This document shows, in pieces, positions 63,686-64,000 of a DNA stretch of 64,000 nt. Below the pieces are notes generated by a model, which saw only the letters and a program-made list of their open reading frames with translations, searched no databases and was not told the DNA's origin. Every line of letters starts with the position of its first letter. Positions within the stretch are counted from its first letter, which is position 1. The stretch is taken from contig NZ_CP016780.1 in assembly GCF_002288325.1 (NCBI RefSeq), positions 310,001 through 374,000 of the forward strand, in the 5' to 3' direction. A program made the position numbers and the translations under genes. The DNA is from Candidatus Planktophila lacus. Lineage in GTDB: Bacteria > Actinomycetota > Actinomycetes > Nanopelagicales > Nanopelagicaceae.

Positions 63686-64000
63686 ATGAAGTTTGTAGCG
63701 ATTGACTGGGGAACTTCATCCTTTCGCGCTTGGTTGATTGAACGCGATCAAATCTCTGACTATCTCCAAACCGATCAGGGCGTTAAGAACTTCGCCTCCG
63801 GCTCTCATAGCGCCTATCTAATTGAAGTCTTAGGTAAGTGGCAAGGACAATACGATCGCATCATCGCAATAGGAATGATTGGTTCGAGTATTGGTCTTTA
63901 TGAGACTGATTTCTCTCCACTGCCGATTGATATCGATGAAGTAAGCAACTCTCTTATTCAAGTACCAAACTTTGAACCAGCTCTTTACATCGTGCCAGGT
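63686..64000 (+). CDS. dgoK: 2-dehydro-3-deoxygalactonokinase, DgoK-like (partial)
   Basis: First 105 residues only; the gene is cut by the right edge. The opening FVAIDWGTSSFRAWLI, then DQGVKNFASG and IAIGMIGSSIG, are the DgoK N-terminal pattern of the ASKHA fold. It would phosphorylate 2-keto-3-deoxy-galactonate before aldol cleavage. Four bases after the iolG-like gene, suggesting one operon and an additional galactonate route. Confidence 0.85.
   Translation, partial: MKFVAIDWGTSSFRAWLIERDQISDYLQTDQGVKNFASGSHSAYLIEVLGKWQGQYDRIIAIGMIGSSIGLYETDFSPLPIDIDEVSNSLIQVPNFEPALYIVPG

Overview
The window reads as a compact chromosome segment of a streamlined actinobacterium, most likely a planktonic freshwater lineage of the acI / Nanopelagicales type. 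This is an inference from gene content: a heliorhodopsin, a GlnA2-type glutamine synthetase, a SenX3/RegX3-like pair beside pst, an inositol cluster with a Cgl0159-family gene, and a Lys/Ala/Pro histone-like repeat protein. The DNA has moderate GC for an actinobacterium. Genes are packed tightly, with ATGA/GTGA overlaps and convergent genes that abut or overlap. About 22 gene starts carry a TANNNT hexamer exactly 6-7 nt before the start codon, the layout of leaderless actinobacterial mRNAs. No rRNA, CRISPR array, insertion sequence, integrase or phage was seen.

Layout. 1-6276: phosphate module (partial RegX3-like regulator, histidine kinase without membrane segments, phoU-pstC-pstA-pstB, then pstS on its own), with PHO-box-like 11-bp repeats in the divergent promoter and before pstS. 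6293-9610: polyamine/GABA genes (GNAT acetyltransferase, Orn/Lys/Arg decarboxylase-like enzyme, 4-aminobutyrate aminotransferase). 9685-16607: a MalT-type LuxR regulator, TRIC-family channel, GNAT, tgt, MFS transporter and a lipoprotein. 16676-22726: a dipeptide/oligopeptide ABC system. 22751-25262: M13 peptidase and divergent MarR regulator around a 16-bp palindrome. 25307-28149: histone-like repeat protein, MFS transporter, panB.

28241-33062: nadE, glnA2, heliorhodopsin and an oxidoreductase; this is the most interesting neighbourhood. 33094-36412: leuA behind a 15-residue Leu-rich leader peptide, recO, and a prenyl diphosphate synthase. 36486-37641: ZIP transporter and Zur-like repressor behind a near-perfect Zur box. 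37679-44298: ABM-domain protein, glyS, dusB, a DUF218 protein, dgt and dnaG. 44354-46766: tRNA-Asn with an odd T-loop, a DoxX-Rieske fusion, a secreted HtrA-like protease and an ACT-domain protein. 46763-52246: galK/galT and glpK/glpD. 52243-55766: a secreted GH25 muramidase, an orphan homologue of the DnaX tail, a LuxR-type response regulator and a NAD(P)H-hydrate dehydratase. 55823-64000: sugar/inositol catabolism (four-gene minus-strand iol block, two more Gfo/Idh/MocA dehydrogenases, acetoacetyl-CoA synthetase, and a 2-keto-3-deoxygalactonokinase cut by the window end).

No wholly new multi-gene system can be proved from sequence alone. The best candidates for follow-up are the glnA2-heliorhodopsin locus, the leuA leader whose Leu codons are complementary to the leuA Shine-Dalgarno, the DoxX-Rieske fusion, the orphan DnaX-tail protein, and the pervasive leaderless promoter layout. 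No stretch longer than 300 bases lacks a gene.
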